From an uncultured Planctomycetaceae bacterium (GTDB lineage Bacteria > Planctomycetota > Planctomycetia > Pirellulales > UBA1268), in assembly GCA_903885565.1 (NCBI GenBank), contig CAISJI010000248.1, positions 1 through 45,281 on the forward strand: a stretch of DNA of 45,281 nt, read 5' to 3'. The stretch's first letter is position 1. Every line of letters starts with the position of its first letter. The notes below the pieces were generated by a model. The model made no database searches. It saw nothing but the letters and a program-made list of their open reading frames with translations, and had not been told where the DNA came from. Both the position numbers and the translations under genes were made by a program. Below are positions 7,323 through 19,516 of this stretch, piece by piece.

Positions 7323-7682
7323 TCAGGCGGTGAACGCGGCAATCGCCTCAGATTCCTCGCCGCGGATGTCAAACACCTTGTTGAGCTTGGTGACCTGAAA
7401 CACCTCGAAAATCTCCGGCCGGATATTGCTCATCTTCAGCCGGCCTTTATTGGCCTTCACCTTGCGGTCGAGAGTGATGAGCTTCCCGAGCGCGGCGCTC
7501 GAAAGGAATTCGACGCCCGAGAAGTTGAGGAGGATGGTTTTGCGGTTCTCCAGTTCCACAAGCCCAAACAGCTCGGCACCCAGTTCCTGAATGCCAGCCT
7601 CCTCGAGGATCTTCTTGTCCACAAACTTCACGACCGACACCTCCCCGAGCTTGGAGACGTCGATCCGACGATACGTTGCCAT
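7323..7682 (-). CDS. STAS-domain anti-sigma factor antagonist (RsbV/SpoIIAA-like)
   Basis: This 119-residue single-domain STAS protein has FVDKKILEE near the start and ILLNFSGVEFLSSAALGKLI in the middle. The Ser pair at about 61-62 matches the site phosphorylated in SpoIIAA/RsbV. The domain ends near FEVFQVTKLNKVFDI. The unphosphorylated form should bind its kinase partner, probably the HATPase protein encoded just downstream. The start is placed at ATG 7682 (MATYRRIDVS), where the STAS fold begins; the frame is open to 7733 but the added residues are atypical. The two genes likely form one transcript. Promoter elements are not obvious. Confidence 0.88.
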   Translation of the reverse strand: MATYRRIDVSKLGEVSVVKFVDKKILEEAGIQELGAELFGLVELENRKTILLNFSGVEFLSSAALGKLITLDRKVKANKGRLKMSNIRPEIFEVFQVTKLNKVFDIRGEESEAIAAFTA

Positions 7683-8488
7683 GCAGACTTGCTCCCCAAC
7701 CACCTCGACCACGACCTCGAAACCGTTCGCCACCGCTCCCGCGAGCCGCGCTCGCTACACAGGCAGGCCCACAGGCCCGCGTTGATCCACTCTCTCTGGA
7801 TCCCGGGACCCCAAGCCCCGCCTGAGAGCACCTGGCAACCACGATCAACCACCGGTTGAGACTATCGTTTCGGGCAGTCGTTTGCCACCGGCCGTTTCGC
7901 TGGCCAGCGATGGCCCGGCTCAGTCGGCTCAAGCGGGCCGCAGCAGAAACCGGCCGCAGGGCCAACCGCTCGCCCCCCGCAGGCCCCGCCTCGCTGCCAA
8001 ACTGGCAGCATGCCGCAGCCGAGGCGAGGGGCGGCAGCCGCCCTGCCTAGGGCCCGGCAGCCTCCGTTTTCAGCCAACGAGCAGCAGGGCAGCACTTTTT
8101 ATGAGTCACAAGCGATATTTTCGGATCTTCGGCGCGCCAGTTGCTCCTCTCGCTGCTGCCGGGCGGAGGACCGGCTCGGTCGGCAGGCTCATGCGCGGAA
8201 CGGTCCGCCCGCCTGGGATCCGCTCGACAGACCTGCAGGCATTCTCCTGCAGCGCTTTTCCGCTGGGGTTGGCCCTTGTGGGTGGAGCCCCTGATGGTGG
8301 AGCGTTGCGTGGGCCGTTCGGCGGGCCGGCAGGTGCCGTTGCCGAAGGGTGTTCGCTGACTCGCGGTCATCTGCCTCCAGATGGCTCGCCGGGTGCCAGT
8401 GATTCCCCTGCCGGTGGCTGATTTTCCCGGTTCCGTCGGTTTCGTCCACACTGTTTTTTCGTCCACACTTCTCAAAGAGGTTTTCAAG
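7683..8488. other. Long region without a recognisable gene (upstream of groES and the STAS gene)
   Basis: About 800 GC-rich bases separate the divergent STAS and groES genes. Several frames are open on both strands, but none shows a domain, a signal peptide or a plausible start with a ribosome-binding site. Visible structure: CTGCAGG (8233-8239) with CCTGCAG (8246-8252), a 7-bp hairpin, and a repeated 12-mer before groES. No CIRCE element (TTAGCACTC-N9-GAGTGCTAA) was seen. Confidence 0.6.
8441..8469 (+). repeat. Direct repeat of a 12-mer in the groES leader or promoter
   Basis: TTCGTCCACACT occurs at 8441-8452 and again at 8458-8469, 17 bases apart start to start, just before the groES start at 8489. 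The spacing is about 1.6 helical turns. It could be a regulator site or part of the mRNA leader. Confidence 0.8.
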
Positions 8489-8812
8489 ATGGCAGCCGCC
8501 GTGAGCAAGCCCGCCAAGATCAAGTCGAGTTTGGTTCCGCTGGGCGACCGCGTGGTCGTGGAGCGCGAGGAGAGCGAGCAGAAGACCGCCGGCGGCATCC
8601 TGTTGCCCGATTCGGCCAAGGACAAGCCGGCCCGGGGCGTGGTGGTGAGCGTCGGTGAAGGCAAACTGACCGACAAGGGCCACCGGCAACCGCTGCAGGT
8701 GAAGCCGGGCGACCGAGTGGTGTTCACCAGCTATGCGGGCGAACCGTTCAAGGTCGGCGACAGCGAACTGCTGCTGATGCGCGAAGACGACATCCTCGCC
8801 GTGCTCGGCTGA
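8489..8812 (+). CDS. groES: Co-chaperonin GroES
   Basis: This 107-residue Cpn10 closes the GroEL cavity as a heptameric lid. Visible family features are VPLGDRVVVEREESEQKTAG and GGILLPDSAKDKPARG (the mobile loop that contacts GroEL), then VKPGDRVVFTSYAGEPFKVG and the C-terminal LLLMREDDILAVLG. The start is ATG 8489, preceded by AAAGAGG; the frame runs upstream to 8381 but without homology. The N-terminal AAAVSKPAKIKSS adds about ten residues compared with short GroES proteins. The gene is followed by groL after 73 bases, so the two are co-transcribed. Regulation is not by a CIRCE element that I can see. Confidence 0.97.
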   Translation: MAAAVSKPAKIKSSLVPLGDRVVVEREESEQKTAGGILLPDSAKDKPARGVVVSVGEGKLTDKGHRQPLQVKPGDRVVFTSYAGEPFKVGDSELLLMREDDILAVLG

Positions 8813-8882
8813 TATCCCCAGCTGATATCCGTAACGGCCCCCAGATCCATTTTCTGATTCACTTTTCACTCAGGAGCATTGA

Positions 8883-10514
<1,632 letters not shown>

Positions 10515-10545
10515 GCCGGGATGGCCCGCTCAGCGAAGCTGAATT

Positions 10546-10758
10546 TCAAGGGAGCCGGGGCGTTCGCGAGGACGCCCCGGCTTTTTTCTGCGCTGCTCCC
10601 TGCAGCTTCACCTCACCCAGCGACACAAACCCATCAGCCCCCGCCGGGCCGCCGGCCGAAGGGGGCTGGCAGGGAGGGGCGAAGAACTGCCGGGTGAGTG
10701 CCCGCCCGAGCCAAAGGGCGGTGGCAATCGCGATGGCGATGGCGATGAGGTCTTGCAT
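10546..10758 (-). CDS. Small membrane protein, possible FeoB-associated protein
   Basis: A 70-codon frame starts at ATG 10758, 21 bases after the feoB stop and on the same strand. It begins MQDLIAIAIAIATALWLGRA, a single membrane segment, followed by a short basic tail and one Cys (APPCQPP). Many feo operons end with such a small protein of one membrane helix and a Cys-containing tail (FeoB-associated Cys-rich membrane protein), though this one has only one Cys. Its last codons run through the groL terminator on the other strand, so the C-terminal third may be shaped by that element. Identity is inferred from position and topology only. Confidence 0.5.
   Translation of the reverse strand: MQDLIAIAIAIATALWLGRALTRQFFAPPCQPPSAGGPAGADGFVSLGEVKLQGAAQKKAGASSRTPRLP
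10554..10587 (+). terminator. groESL rho-independent terminator
   Basis: GCCGGGGCGT (10554-10563) pairs perfectly with ACGCCCCGGC (10572-10581) over an 8-base loop and is followed by TTTTTT, 40 bases after the groL stop. Confidence 0.95.
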
Positions 10759-10779
10759 GGAGGAGCAGTTGGGCGGCTG

Positions 10780-12876
10780 TCACCACCCCAAGGCGGTGCC
10801 GATCTGATAGGTGGCAAAGGCCCCCAGCCAGGCCAGCAGAGTCATGGAGGTGAAGGAGACCAGCGGCCAGATCCAGCTGCCGGTCTCCCGGCCGATCACC
10901 ACCAGCGTGCTGGCGCACTGGGCACAGAGGGCGAAAAACACCATGAGGGAGAGGGCCACCGGCAGCGTGAACACCTTGCGATTGGTGCCATCCCAGGTGG
11001 CCGCCCGCAGCCGCCGCACCAGAGCACTGGACCCCTCCTCGGCGCCAGCATCGACATCGCCGAGGTTGTAGATCACCCCCAGCGTGCCGAGCACCACCTC
11101 GCGGGCCGGAAAGCTGGCAATCGCCGCACAGCCGATCCGCCAGTCCCAGCCGAGCGGGCGCACCAGCGGTTCGATGAGTCGGCCGGCCCGGCCCAGAAAG
11201 CTCTGGCGCTGGGCGGCACCGCGCCGGGCGGCTGCCATCCCCTCCTCGGTGTCGAGGGCCGAAAGCTGTTCGACCAGCGGCTCCCGCTCTTTGGCTGCCG
11301 CCGGAGTGCCCCCGGCATCGAGGGCCGCAACCGCGGCGGCCATCCCAGCGCGCTGCGCCTCCACTTCCGCATCGATGCTGAGTTCATTGTGGGGATAGCT
11401 CGAAAGCGCCCACACCACCACGCTCACTCCGATGATCAGCGTGCCGGCGTTTTGCAGAAACGATCCCGCCGCCTCGCGCACCCGCTCCAGCACCACCTCC
11501 ATGCGCGGCCAGCGCCAGCCGGGCAGCTCCATCACAAAGGGCTGGGCGGGGCCGCGGAAGAGGGTGCGGGTGAGCACCCACGCCACCACCGCCGCCACCA
11601 CCACACCCACGGCATACATGGCGGCGAGGACAAGCGCCGGCAGCCGCAGCCAGGAAAACCCAACCGGCACGTTCGGCACGAAGGCCCCACACAACAGCAG
11701 GTAGACCGGCAAGCGGGCCGAACAGCTCATCAGCGGCGCCAGCATGATCGTGAGCAGCCGATCGCGTCGATTTTCGATCGTGCGGGCGGCCATGATCCCG
11801 GGGATCGCGCAGGCAAAGCTCGACAACAGCGGGATGAACGACTTGCCGCTGAGGCCCACGCCCACCAGCAGGCGGTCCATGAGAAAGGCCGCCCGCGACA
11901 GATAGCCGCAGCCCTCCAGGATGGCGATGAAGAAGAAGAGCAGGGCTATCTGCGGCACGAACACGACCACGCCCCCCACTCCGGCAAGCACGCCATCGAT
12001 CAGCAGCGACGCAAGCGCCCCCGGCGGCAGCCACGCCCGGGCGAGGTCGGCCAGCCTGTCGACGGCAGCGGAGATCAGATCCATAAATGGCGTGGCCAGC
12101 CAGAAGATGGAGCTGAACATTCCCAGCATCGTGGCGGCAAAGACGAGCGTGCCCCAGACGCGGTGCGTCACGACAGCATCGATCTGCTGGTTGAGCGAAC
12201 GGGTGAGCGTAGGGCTGGTGTGCACCACGCCGGCGAGCACCTGCTCGATCCAGGCGTAGCGGGCGATCGCTTCCTGGGCTTGCAGTGTGTGAGAGGAGTC
12301 GACCTTGGCCCGCTGGGCCTCCAGCCCCACCGGGGGCGGCGGGCTGGTGCCGGGGGCGGCGAGGATCTGCTCGCTCAAGGCCTCAATCCCTTCTCGACAG
12401 GGGGCCACCACGCGCACCACCGGGCAGCCGAGCCGCTTGGCCAGTTCCGCCACGTTGATCCGGATCCCCTTCTCGGTGGCGACATCACCGAGGGTCAGGG
12501 CTACCACCGTGGGCAGGCCGAGTTCCAAAACCTGACTGGCCAGATAGAGATTCCGCTCCAGATTGGTCGCATCGGCCACAACCACGACGCAATCGGGCGC
12601 CGCCACACCCGGCATCTGGCCGTGCAGCACCTTCACCGCCACCACCTCGTCGGGGCTTTTGGGAGCGAGGCTGTAGGTGCCGGGCAGATCGATGAGATCG
12701 ATTGAGCGCCCGCGGTAGGCGAAGCGTCCGACCTTCTCCTCAACCGTGACGCCGGGATAGTTGCCCACCCGCGTCGGAATGCCTGCCAGAGCCGAGAAGA
12801 GCGAACTCTTGCCGGTATTGGGATTTCCCAGCAGCGCGACTGTGAGCGCCCCGGAGGAACCGGCAGCAGGTGCCAT
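10780..12876 (-). CDS. feoB: Ferrous iron transport protein B (FeoB)
   Basis: This 698-residue inner-membrane Fe2+ transporter has an N-terminal G domain (G1 GNPNTGKSS at 17-25, G2 PGVTVEEK, G3 DLPG at 63-66). A linker follows, then the Gate-type membrane region (GVVVFVPQIALLFFFIAILE, FACAIPGIMAARTIENRRDR) and a second Gate block (AAIASFPAREVVLGTLGVIY). The G4 motif, normally NxxD in FeoB (NMxD), reads TLGD here because an ACC codon stands where AAC is expected; G5 reads APCREGIEAL. Guanine selectivity may therefore be altered. ATG 12876 starts the protein ten residues before the G domain; a TTG at 12909 overlapping the feoA stop is an alternative. The gene lies downstream of feoA and probably upstream of a small membrane protein, and is likely Fur-controlled. 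Confidence 0.95.
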   Translation of the reverse strand: MAPAAGSSGALTVALLGNPNTGKSSLFSALAGIPTRVGNYPGVTVEEKVGRFAYRGRSIDLIDLPGTYSLAPKSPDEVVAVKVLHGQMPGVAAPDCVVVVADATNLERNLYLASQVLELGLPTVVALTLGDVATEKGIRINVAELAKRLGCPVVRVVAPCREGIEALSEQILAAPGTSPPPPVGLEAQRAKVDSSHTLQAQEAIARYAWIEQVLAGVVHTSPTLTRSLNQQIDAVVTHRVWGTLVFAATMLGMFSSIFWLATPFMDLISAAVDRLADLARAWLPPGALASLLIDGVLAGVGGVVVFVPQIALLFFFIAILEGCGYLSRAAFLMDRLLVGVGLSGKSFIPLLSSFACAIPGIMAARTIENRRDRLLTIMLAPLMSCSARLPVYLLLCGAFVPNVPVGFSWLRLPALVLAAMYAVGVVVAAVVAWVLTRTLFRGPAQPFVMELPGWRWPRMEVVLERVREAAGSFLQNAGTLIIGVSVVVWALSSYPHNELSIDAEVEAQRAGMAAAVAALDAGGTPAAAKEREPLVEQLSALDTEEGMAAARRGAAQRQSFLGRAGRLIEPLVRPLGWDWRIGCAAIASFPAREVVLGTLGVIYNLGDVDAGAEEGSSALVRRLRAATWDGTNRKVFTLPVALSLMVFFALCAQCASTLVVIGRETGSWIWPLVSFTSMTLLAWLGAFATYQIGTALGW

Positions 12877-12905
12877 GGTGGAGATCAGCGGGCCTGGGGT
12901 CGGGG

Positions 12906-13130
12906 TCAACGGGAAATGGCCACGCGGGCCGCTTCGGTGCGCCGGATCGAGAGCCGGTAGCCGCGCACCTCAAGTTCCAGCGGATCGCCCAGCGGCGCGG
13001 TTCCTACTACCTTGACGTTGACGCCAGGAGTCAGACCCATCTCCAACAGGCGGGCTGCGGTGGGGTCGGTTCCGTTGACCAGCGTCACCTTGGCGCTGGA
13101 ACCGATGGCAACCTTGGCGAGCGACGTCAC
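12906..13130 (-). CDS. feoA: Ferrous iron transport protein A (FeoA)
   Basis: This 74-residue SH3-like protein supports FeoB. It matches the family in IGSSAKVTLVNGTDP, ARLLEMGLTPGVNVKVVGTA and PLGDPLELEVRGYRLSIRR. I place the start at GTG 13130: GGAG lies 7 bases upstream, and the length then matches typical FeoA (about 75). The frame is open to 13220, but that part overlaps the intergenic control region. The stop (12906) overlaps a TTG of feoB by 4 bases or lies 29 bases before the preferred feoB ATG. A Fur-like palindrome sits about 105 bases upstream, between this gene and the divergent bioD. Confidence 0.93.
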   Translation of the reverse strand: MTSLAKVAIGSSAKVTLVNGTDPTAARLLEMGLTPGVNVKVVGTAPLGDPLELEVRGYRLSIRRTEAARVAISR

Positions 13131-13233
13131 GGGAGGTCTCCGAAGCTGGAGCCACTCAAAGTGGCTCATGAAAACCGGTCGATAGGCTCTGCTCAGCCGG
13201 CGAACGGCCGGCTCTCCCAAGCTCTGATCTTAT

Positions 13234-13248
13234 TGAGAATCAGTCTCA
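13234..13248 (-). promoter_or_regulatory. Fur-box-like palindrome
   Basis: On the minus strand the 15-mer TGAGACTGATTCTCA matches the 7-1-7 Fur consensus TGATAAT-N-ATTATCA at 11 of 14 positions, and its arms pair with each other. It lies between feoA and bioD, where an iron-responsive repressor would be expected. Confidence 0.6.
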
Positions 13249-13258
13249 GGCCACCTGA

Positions 13259-16172
<2,914 letters not shown>

Positions 16173-16273
16173 GATGGAAACTCGAGGGGTGCAATGGCTG
16201 ATGGGAGACGATTCTCGCGCCGGGGAGGATCCGCGCCAAACGGCCATCCCGATGAGGAGCAGCCCCCGCCGCT

Positions 16274-17284
16274 TCAGCCCCCCCGCAGCAGCCGGGCCGA
16301 TTCCTGGGGCGAGGCGGTGGAAACGTGGCAGCCAGTCGCCAGTTCGAAGCCGGCAAAGCTGGCCAGCCGCGGCAGAATTTCCAGATGCCAGTGCCAGCGG
16401 CACCGCGAGTCGGTGGCAAAGGGGGCCTGATGAAGCCACCAGTTGTAGGCGGCGCCCGGCAAAACTGCCTGCAGGCGGGTCACCACCAGCCGCGTGAGAT
16501 CGGCCAAGGCCTCCACGCGAGCCGGCGCGGTGGCATGGAAGTGGTCTTCAGGGGTATCCGTCACGATCCAGGCTTCCAGCGGTTGGCGCGGTGCCGGCGG
16601 CACCAATGCCACCAAGCCCCCCGCCTCGGCCACAATGCAATTCTGGGCGGCGGCCCACTCCAGGAGGTGTGCGAACAGGGCGGGGGTGCCGTGGAGGGCA
16701 GCCAACTCCGCCTCCACGTCCGGCGGCACAAAATCGAGCGCCACCAATTGGCTGTGGACATGTTCCAGCGAAGCCCCCGCCAGAGCCCCCGAGTTTTTAA
16801 AGATTGTTCCCCATGCGAGGTCGGAGCGGGTGGCAAGCGCTGCCAGCCGCTGGTGGCACATTCCCCACACGTCGCGCCAGGCGGCGGCATCGATTGCCAG
16901 AATCGAGGCTTCGTGCGTGGCGGCTTCGATCACCACGTCGTGCACGCCATGGGCCGGCCGCACCGGCGCGCGCCTTCCCGCAGCGGTCGCCGCTCCTCCC
17001 CAATCTTCCACAAAGGGAAAGCGGTTGGGGATGATCCGCGCCTGCCAGGGAAGGAGCGGGTTGGCCGGACTGCGCAGCCGGAAGGGGGGCGTGAGATGCT
17101 CGTTGCCGGCGCAGAAAACGCAGCCTGCTGGCCGCCCCGCAGCGGCCTGCATGCCGGTCGCCAGATCACTGGGGCGATCGGCGCGCCGGGGCGCGATAAA
17201 CACGCTCCTCCCCCCGAGGGCATCGTGGTGGAGCCGCGGATCGCGGGCTGGATCGGGGGAACGTGGGGGTGGTGGAACAGACAT
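16274..17284 (-). CDS. galT: Galactose-1-phosphate uridylyltransferase-like protein
   Basis: This 336-residue HIT-superfamily protein resembles GalT, which swaps UMP between UDP-glucose and galactose-1-phosphate via a uridylylated His. Zn-site cysteines occur in CVFC (55-58). The catalytic motif reads EHVHSQ (His175, His177, Gln179) instead of HPHGQ/HPHSQ, keeping the nucleophile His but losing the Pro. RWHWHLEILPR near the C-terminus matches the second metal region, and IIPNRFPFVE is the conserved N-domain strand. The start is ATG 17284. Relatives with this variant may use other nucleoside diphosphate sugars, so the symbol is a family label. The neighbouring GH57 gene supports a carbohydrate role. 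Confidence 0.85.
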   Translation of the reverse strand: MSVPPPPRSPDPARDPRLHHDALGGRSVFIAPRRADRPSDLATGMQAAAGRPAGCVFCAGNEHLTPPFRLRSPANPLLPWQARIIPNRFPFVEDWGGAATAAGRRAPVRPAHGVHDVVIEAATHEASILAIDAAAWRDVWGMCHQRLAALATRSDLAWGTIFKNSGALAGASLEHVHSQLVALDFVPPDVEAELAALHGTPALFAHLLEWAAAQNCIVAEAGGLVALVPPAPRQPLEAWIVTDTPEDHFHATAPARVEALADLTRLVVTRLQAVLPGAAYNWWLHQAPFATDSRCRWHWHLEILPRLASFAGFELATGCHVSTASPQESARLLRGG

Positions 17285-17368
17285 GGTGGCTGAGAAGATA
17301 GTGTACGGCGGGAGAGGGCCCAAAAATCGCCGCTAGCCCCCGGCGGCGGGCAGGCTCTGGGCAGCGCG

Positions 17369-17397
17369 TTGAACCGCCGTGGCGGCGTCCGTACACT
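17369..17397 (+). promoter_or_regulatory. Probable ahpC promoter
   Basis: TTGAAC (17369-17374), a 17-base spacer and TACACT (17392-17397) resemble a sigma70-type promoter. The spacer carries CCGCC-GT-GGCGG, a short palindrome that a regulator could use. Transcription would start about 49 bases before the ahpC ATG. Confidence 0.45.
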
Positions 17398-17452
17398 CTG
17401 GCTTTCCACGCCCTGTGGTTTTTCCGGTCCTGAGTTTCTGAAGAGGTTCACC

Positions 17453-17986
17453 ATGCTCACCGTCGGCGACGCATTTCCCCAGTTCGCTGTTCAGGCCTGT
17501 GTCGGGATCGGCAAGGACGATCTGAAGCTTCTGTCGAATGCTGATTACGCGGGACGCTGGGTCGTTTATTTCTTCTATCCGAAGGATTTCACGTTCGTTT
17601 GCCCAACCGAACTCGCTGAGTTCAACAAGCAACTCAAGGCGTTTGCCGATCGCGACACCTCCGTCGTCGGCGGCAGCACCGACAACGAGTGGTCGCATCT
17701 GGCCTGGCGCCGCTCCCACCCCGAGCTGAAAGATCTGGCGTACCCGCTCATCGCCGCCCAGAAACTCGCCCCCGAACTGGGCATCCTGGAAAAGACCGAG
17801 GGCTACTGCCTGCGGGCCACGTTTCTGGTCGATCCCAACGGCGTCATCCAGTGGGTCGACGTCAATCAGGGCAAAGTTGGCCGCAACGTGGCTGAAGTGC
17901 TGCGCGTCCTCGATGCCCTGCAGAGCGACGAGCTGTGTCCGTGCAACTGGAAGAAGGGTGATCCCTACGTGAAGGTCGACGCCTGA
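17453..17986 (+). CDS. ahpC: Peroxiredoxin, 2-Cys AhpC/TSA type
   Basis: This 177-residue thiol peroxidase reduces H2O2 and organic peroxides in the cytoplasm. The peroxidatic Cys50 lies in FYPKDFTFVCPTELAEF; the resolving Cys is at 162 or 164 in DELCPCNWKKGDPY. GGSTDNEWSHLAWRR and GYCLRATFLVDPNGVIQW are conserved family segments. ATG 17453 follows GAAGAGG with good spacing; the longer upstream frame lacks similarity. A sigma70-like promoter and a downstream palindrome make it look monocistronic. No ahpF reductase lies next to it, so thioredoxin or another donor presumably recycles it. Confidence 0.95.
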   Translation: MLTVGDAFPQFAVQACVGIGKDDLKLLSNADYAGRWVVYFFYPKDFTFVCPTELAEFNKQLKAFADRDTSVVGGSTDNEWSHLAWRRSHPELKDLAYPLIAAQKLAPELGILEKTEGYCLRATFLVDPNGVIQWVDVNQGKVGRNVAEVLRVLDALQSDELCPCNWKKGDPYVKVDA

Positions 17987-18036
17987 GTGGTTTCGCCGCT
18001 GCAGGCAGCCTTGGCGGGCGGGAGCTCGTTGTGGCC

Positions 18037-18058
18037 GCCTGACGGGCGCCCGTCAGGC
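18037..18058 (+). terminator. Perfect 22-bp palindrome after ahpC
   Basis: GCCTGACGGGC is followed directly by its complement GCCCGTCAGGC, with CTCGTTTTCC after it, 50 bases past the ahpC stop. With no spare loop bases the hairpin must open at its centre; it is a likely terminator. Confidence 0.65.
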
Positions 18059-18099
18059 CTCGTTTTCCACCAGATGTCAGCCGTGGCGGAGAACGCATC

Positions 18100-18543
18100 G
18101 TGCAGCCTTCAGGGTTCCAGAGCCGGCGCGGGGCGACGAGCAGGTCGCCCCATCCCGCCTCGGGCCGGCCGTTTGCTCCCCGGCCGTGGGGGGCAAAATT
18201 CGCCGTTGCCTTCCGGGGACTGTTCCGTGCGCTCCGCAGCCAATCGAGCTTCGGGGTGCATCTGCCGATGGCCTTGCTGGTGGTGGCCGCCGCGGCGATC
18301 CTGCGGGCCACGGCTGTGGAATGGGGGGTGTTGCTCCTGGCCATAGGGATCGTGCTGGTGGCGGAAATGTTCAACACGGCGCTTGAATCACTCGCCAGAG
18401 CCCTCCAGACAGGCCCTCATCCGCGCGTTCGCGACGCCCTCGATATCGCCAGTGGGGCCGTCCTGCTGGCCAGCCTGCTGGCGGCGGCGATCGGCCTGAC
18501 CGTGCTGGGGCACCGGGCCGGGATCTGGCTGGCGCTGTGGTGA
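18100..18543 (+). CDS. dgkA: Diacylglycerol kinase, prokaryotic DgkA type
   Basis: This 147-residue integral membrane kinase phosphorylates diacylglycerol or undecaprenol. The DgkA signature is present: AEMFNTALESLARAL (89-102) with its catalytic Glu, and ALDIASGAVLLAS with the Asp of the active site. Three hydrophobic segments (about 53-70, 74-92, 118-137) match the family fold. The start is GTG 18100; the N-terminal 30 residues are basic and proline-rich and not part of the domain, so translation may begin further in. No close operon partner is seen; ahpC ends 113 bases upstream. Confidence 0.9.
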   Translation: MQPSGFQSRRGATSRSPHPASGRPFAPRPWGAKFAVAFRGLFRALRSQSSFGVHLPMALLVVAAAAILRATAVEWGVLLLAIGIVLVAEMFNTALESLARALQTGPHPRVRDALDIASGAVLLASLLAAAIGLTVLGHRAGIWLALW

Positions 18544-18713
18544 GGGGCCGGCAGGCTGTGGACCTGAGTGCAGCAGCGCCCAAGCGCTGCCGGTCGACAG
18601 TGCGGGGTCCGGGTTTCGGCGTTGACCCCCTTTCACCCGGCAGGATACCGTGACCCCCCGTGCGCAGGCTCTTCTGCGTGGGCGATTGGAAGATCCAACT
18701 TCTGGAGGTGGTC

Positions 18714-19406
18714 ATGGGTAAATATCTCGCCGAGGCAATCGGCACGTTCTGGCTGGTGCTGGGAGGCTGCGGCAGCGCTGTGTTGGCGGCTGCGTATCCC
18801 GGACTGGGGATCGGTTTTCTCGGGGTGTCGTTGGCGTTTGGTCTGACGGTGCTGTCGATGGCCGCGGCGATTGGGCACATCTCGGGCTGCCATCTCAATC
18901 CGGCCGTCACGGCAGGGCTGGTGGCCGGCGGCCGCTTTCCAATCAAGGACGCCCTGGGCTACATCGTCTTCCAGTGCTTGGGCGGCATTGCCGGAGCGGG
19001 CGTGCTCTACCTGATTGCCCGTGGCCTGCCCGGCTTTGACATCGCGGTTTCCGGGTTTGCCGCCAACGGCTATGGCGCTGAATCGCCCGGCGGCTATTCG
19101 CTGGCGAGCTGCTTCATTGTGGAAGTCGTGTTGACGGCGATGTTTCTCTTTGTGATCCATGGTGCGACCGACAAGCGGGCTCCGGGAGTGATCGCGCCGA
19201 TCGCCATCGGTCTGTGCCTCACGCTGATCCACCTGATCAGCATCCCAGTGACCAACACCTCGGTGAACCCTGCCCGCAGCACGGCCACGGCCTTCTTCGC
19301 GGGTGGTGCCTCGGTGCAGCAGTTGTGGCTCTTCTGGCTGGCCCCGATGATCGGCGGCATCCTTGGCGGCATGCTCTATCGCAGCGTTGACGAGTGCCGC
19401 GACTGA
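18714..19406 (+). CDS. aqpZ: Aquaporin Z
   Basis: This 230-residue water channel of the MIP family has six membrane segments and two NPA half-helices: GCHLNPAVT (NPA at 62-64) and NTSVNPARS near residue 185. The second motif with its Arg, plus HLISIPVTN before it, matches the narrow AqpZ selectivity filter rather than glycerol facilitators. ATG 18714 follows TGGAGG at good spacing; an upstream ATG-less extension to 18660 was rejected. A strong terminator follows. Role: osmotic water flow across the inner membrane. Confidence 0.95.
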   Translation: MGKYLAEAIGTFWLVLGGCGSAVLAAAYPGLGIGFLGVSLAFGLTVLSMAAAIGHISGCHLNPAVTAGLVAGGRFPIKDALGYIVFQCLGGIAGAGVLYLIARGLPGFDIAVSGFAANGYGAESPGGYSLASCFIVEVVLTAMFLFVIHGATDKRAPGVIAPIAIGLCLTLIHLISIPVTNTSVNPARSTATAFFAGGASVQQLWLFWLAPMIGGILGGMLYRSVDECRD

Positions 19407-19440
19407 ACCTGAGTCGCTTCACAAATCGTTGAAACGCACA

Positions 19441-19477
19441 CCGGCCGACCGCAGCAGTGCGGTCGGCCGGTTTTTTT
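19441..19477 (+). terminator. aqpZ rho-independent terminator
   Basis: CCGGCCGACCGCA (19441-19453) pairs with TGCGGTCGGCCGG (19458-19470), loop GCAG, followed by TTTTTTT. It lies between the convergent aqpZ and PQQ-propeller genes and may serve both. Confidence 0.95.
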
Positions 19478-19516
19478 GCGAGCCCATTCACGGCGGATCA
19501 CGCTATCAAGAGCCTG

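Noticed and set aside
7882..8421. Plus-strand frame of 179 codons upstream of groES
   Set aside because: Composition is that of GC-rich non-coding DNA, with no domain, signal or usable start; opposite frames are equally open.
10753..12705. 650-codon plus-strand frame opposite feoB
   Set aside because: A mirror of feoB, rich in His, Gln and Arg and without domain signals.
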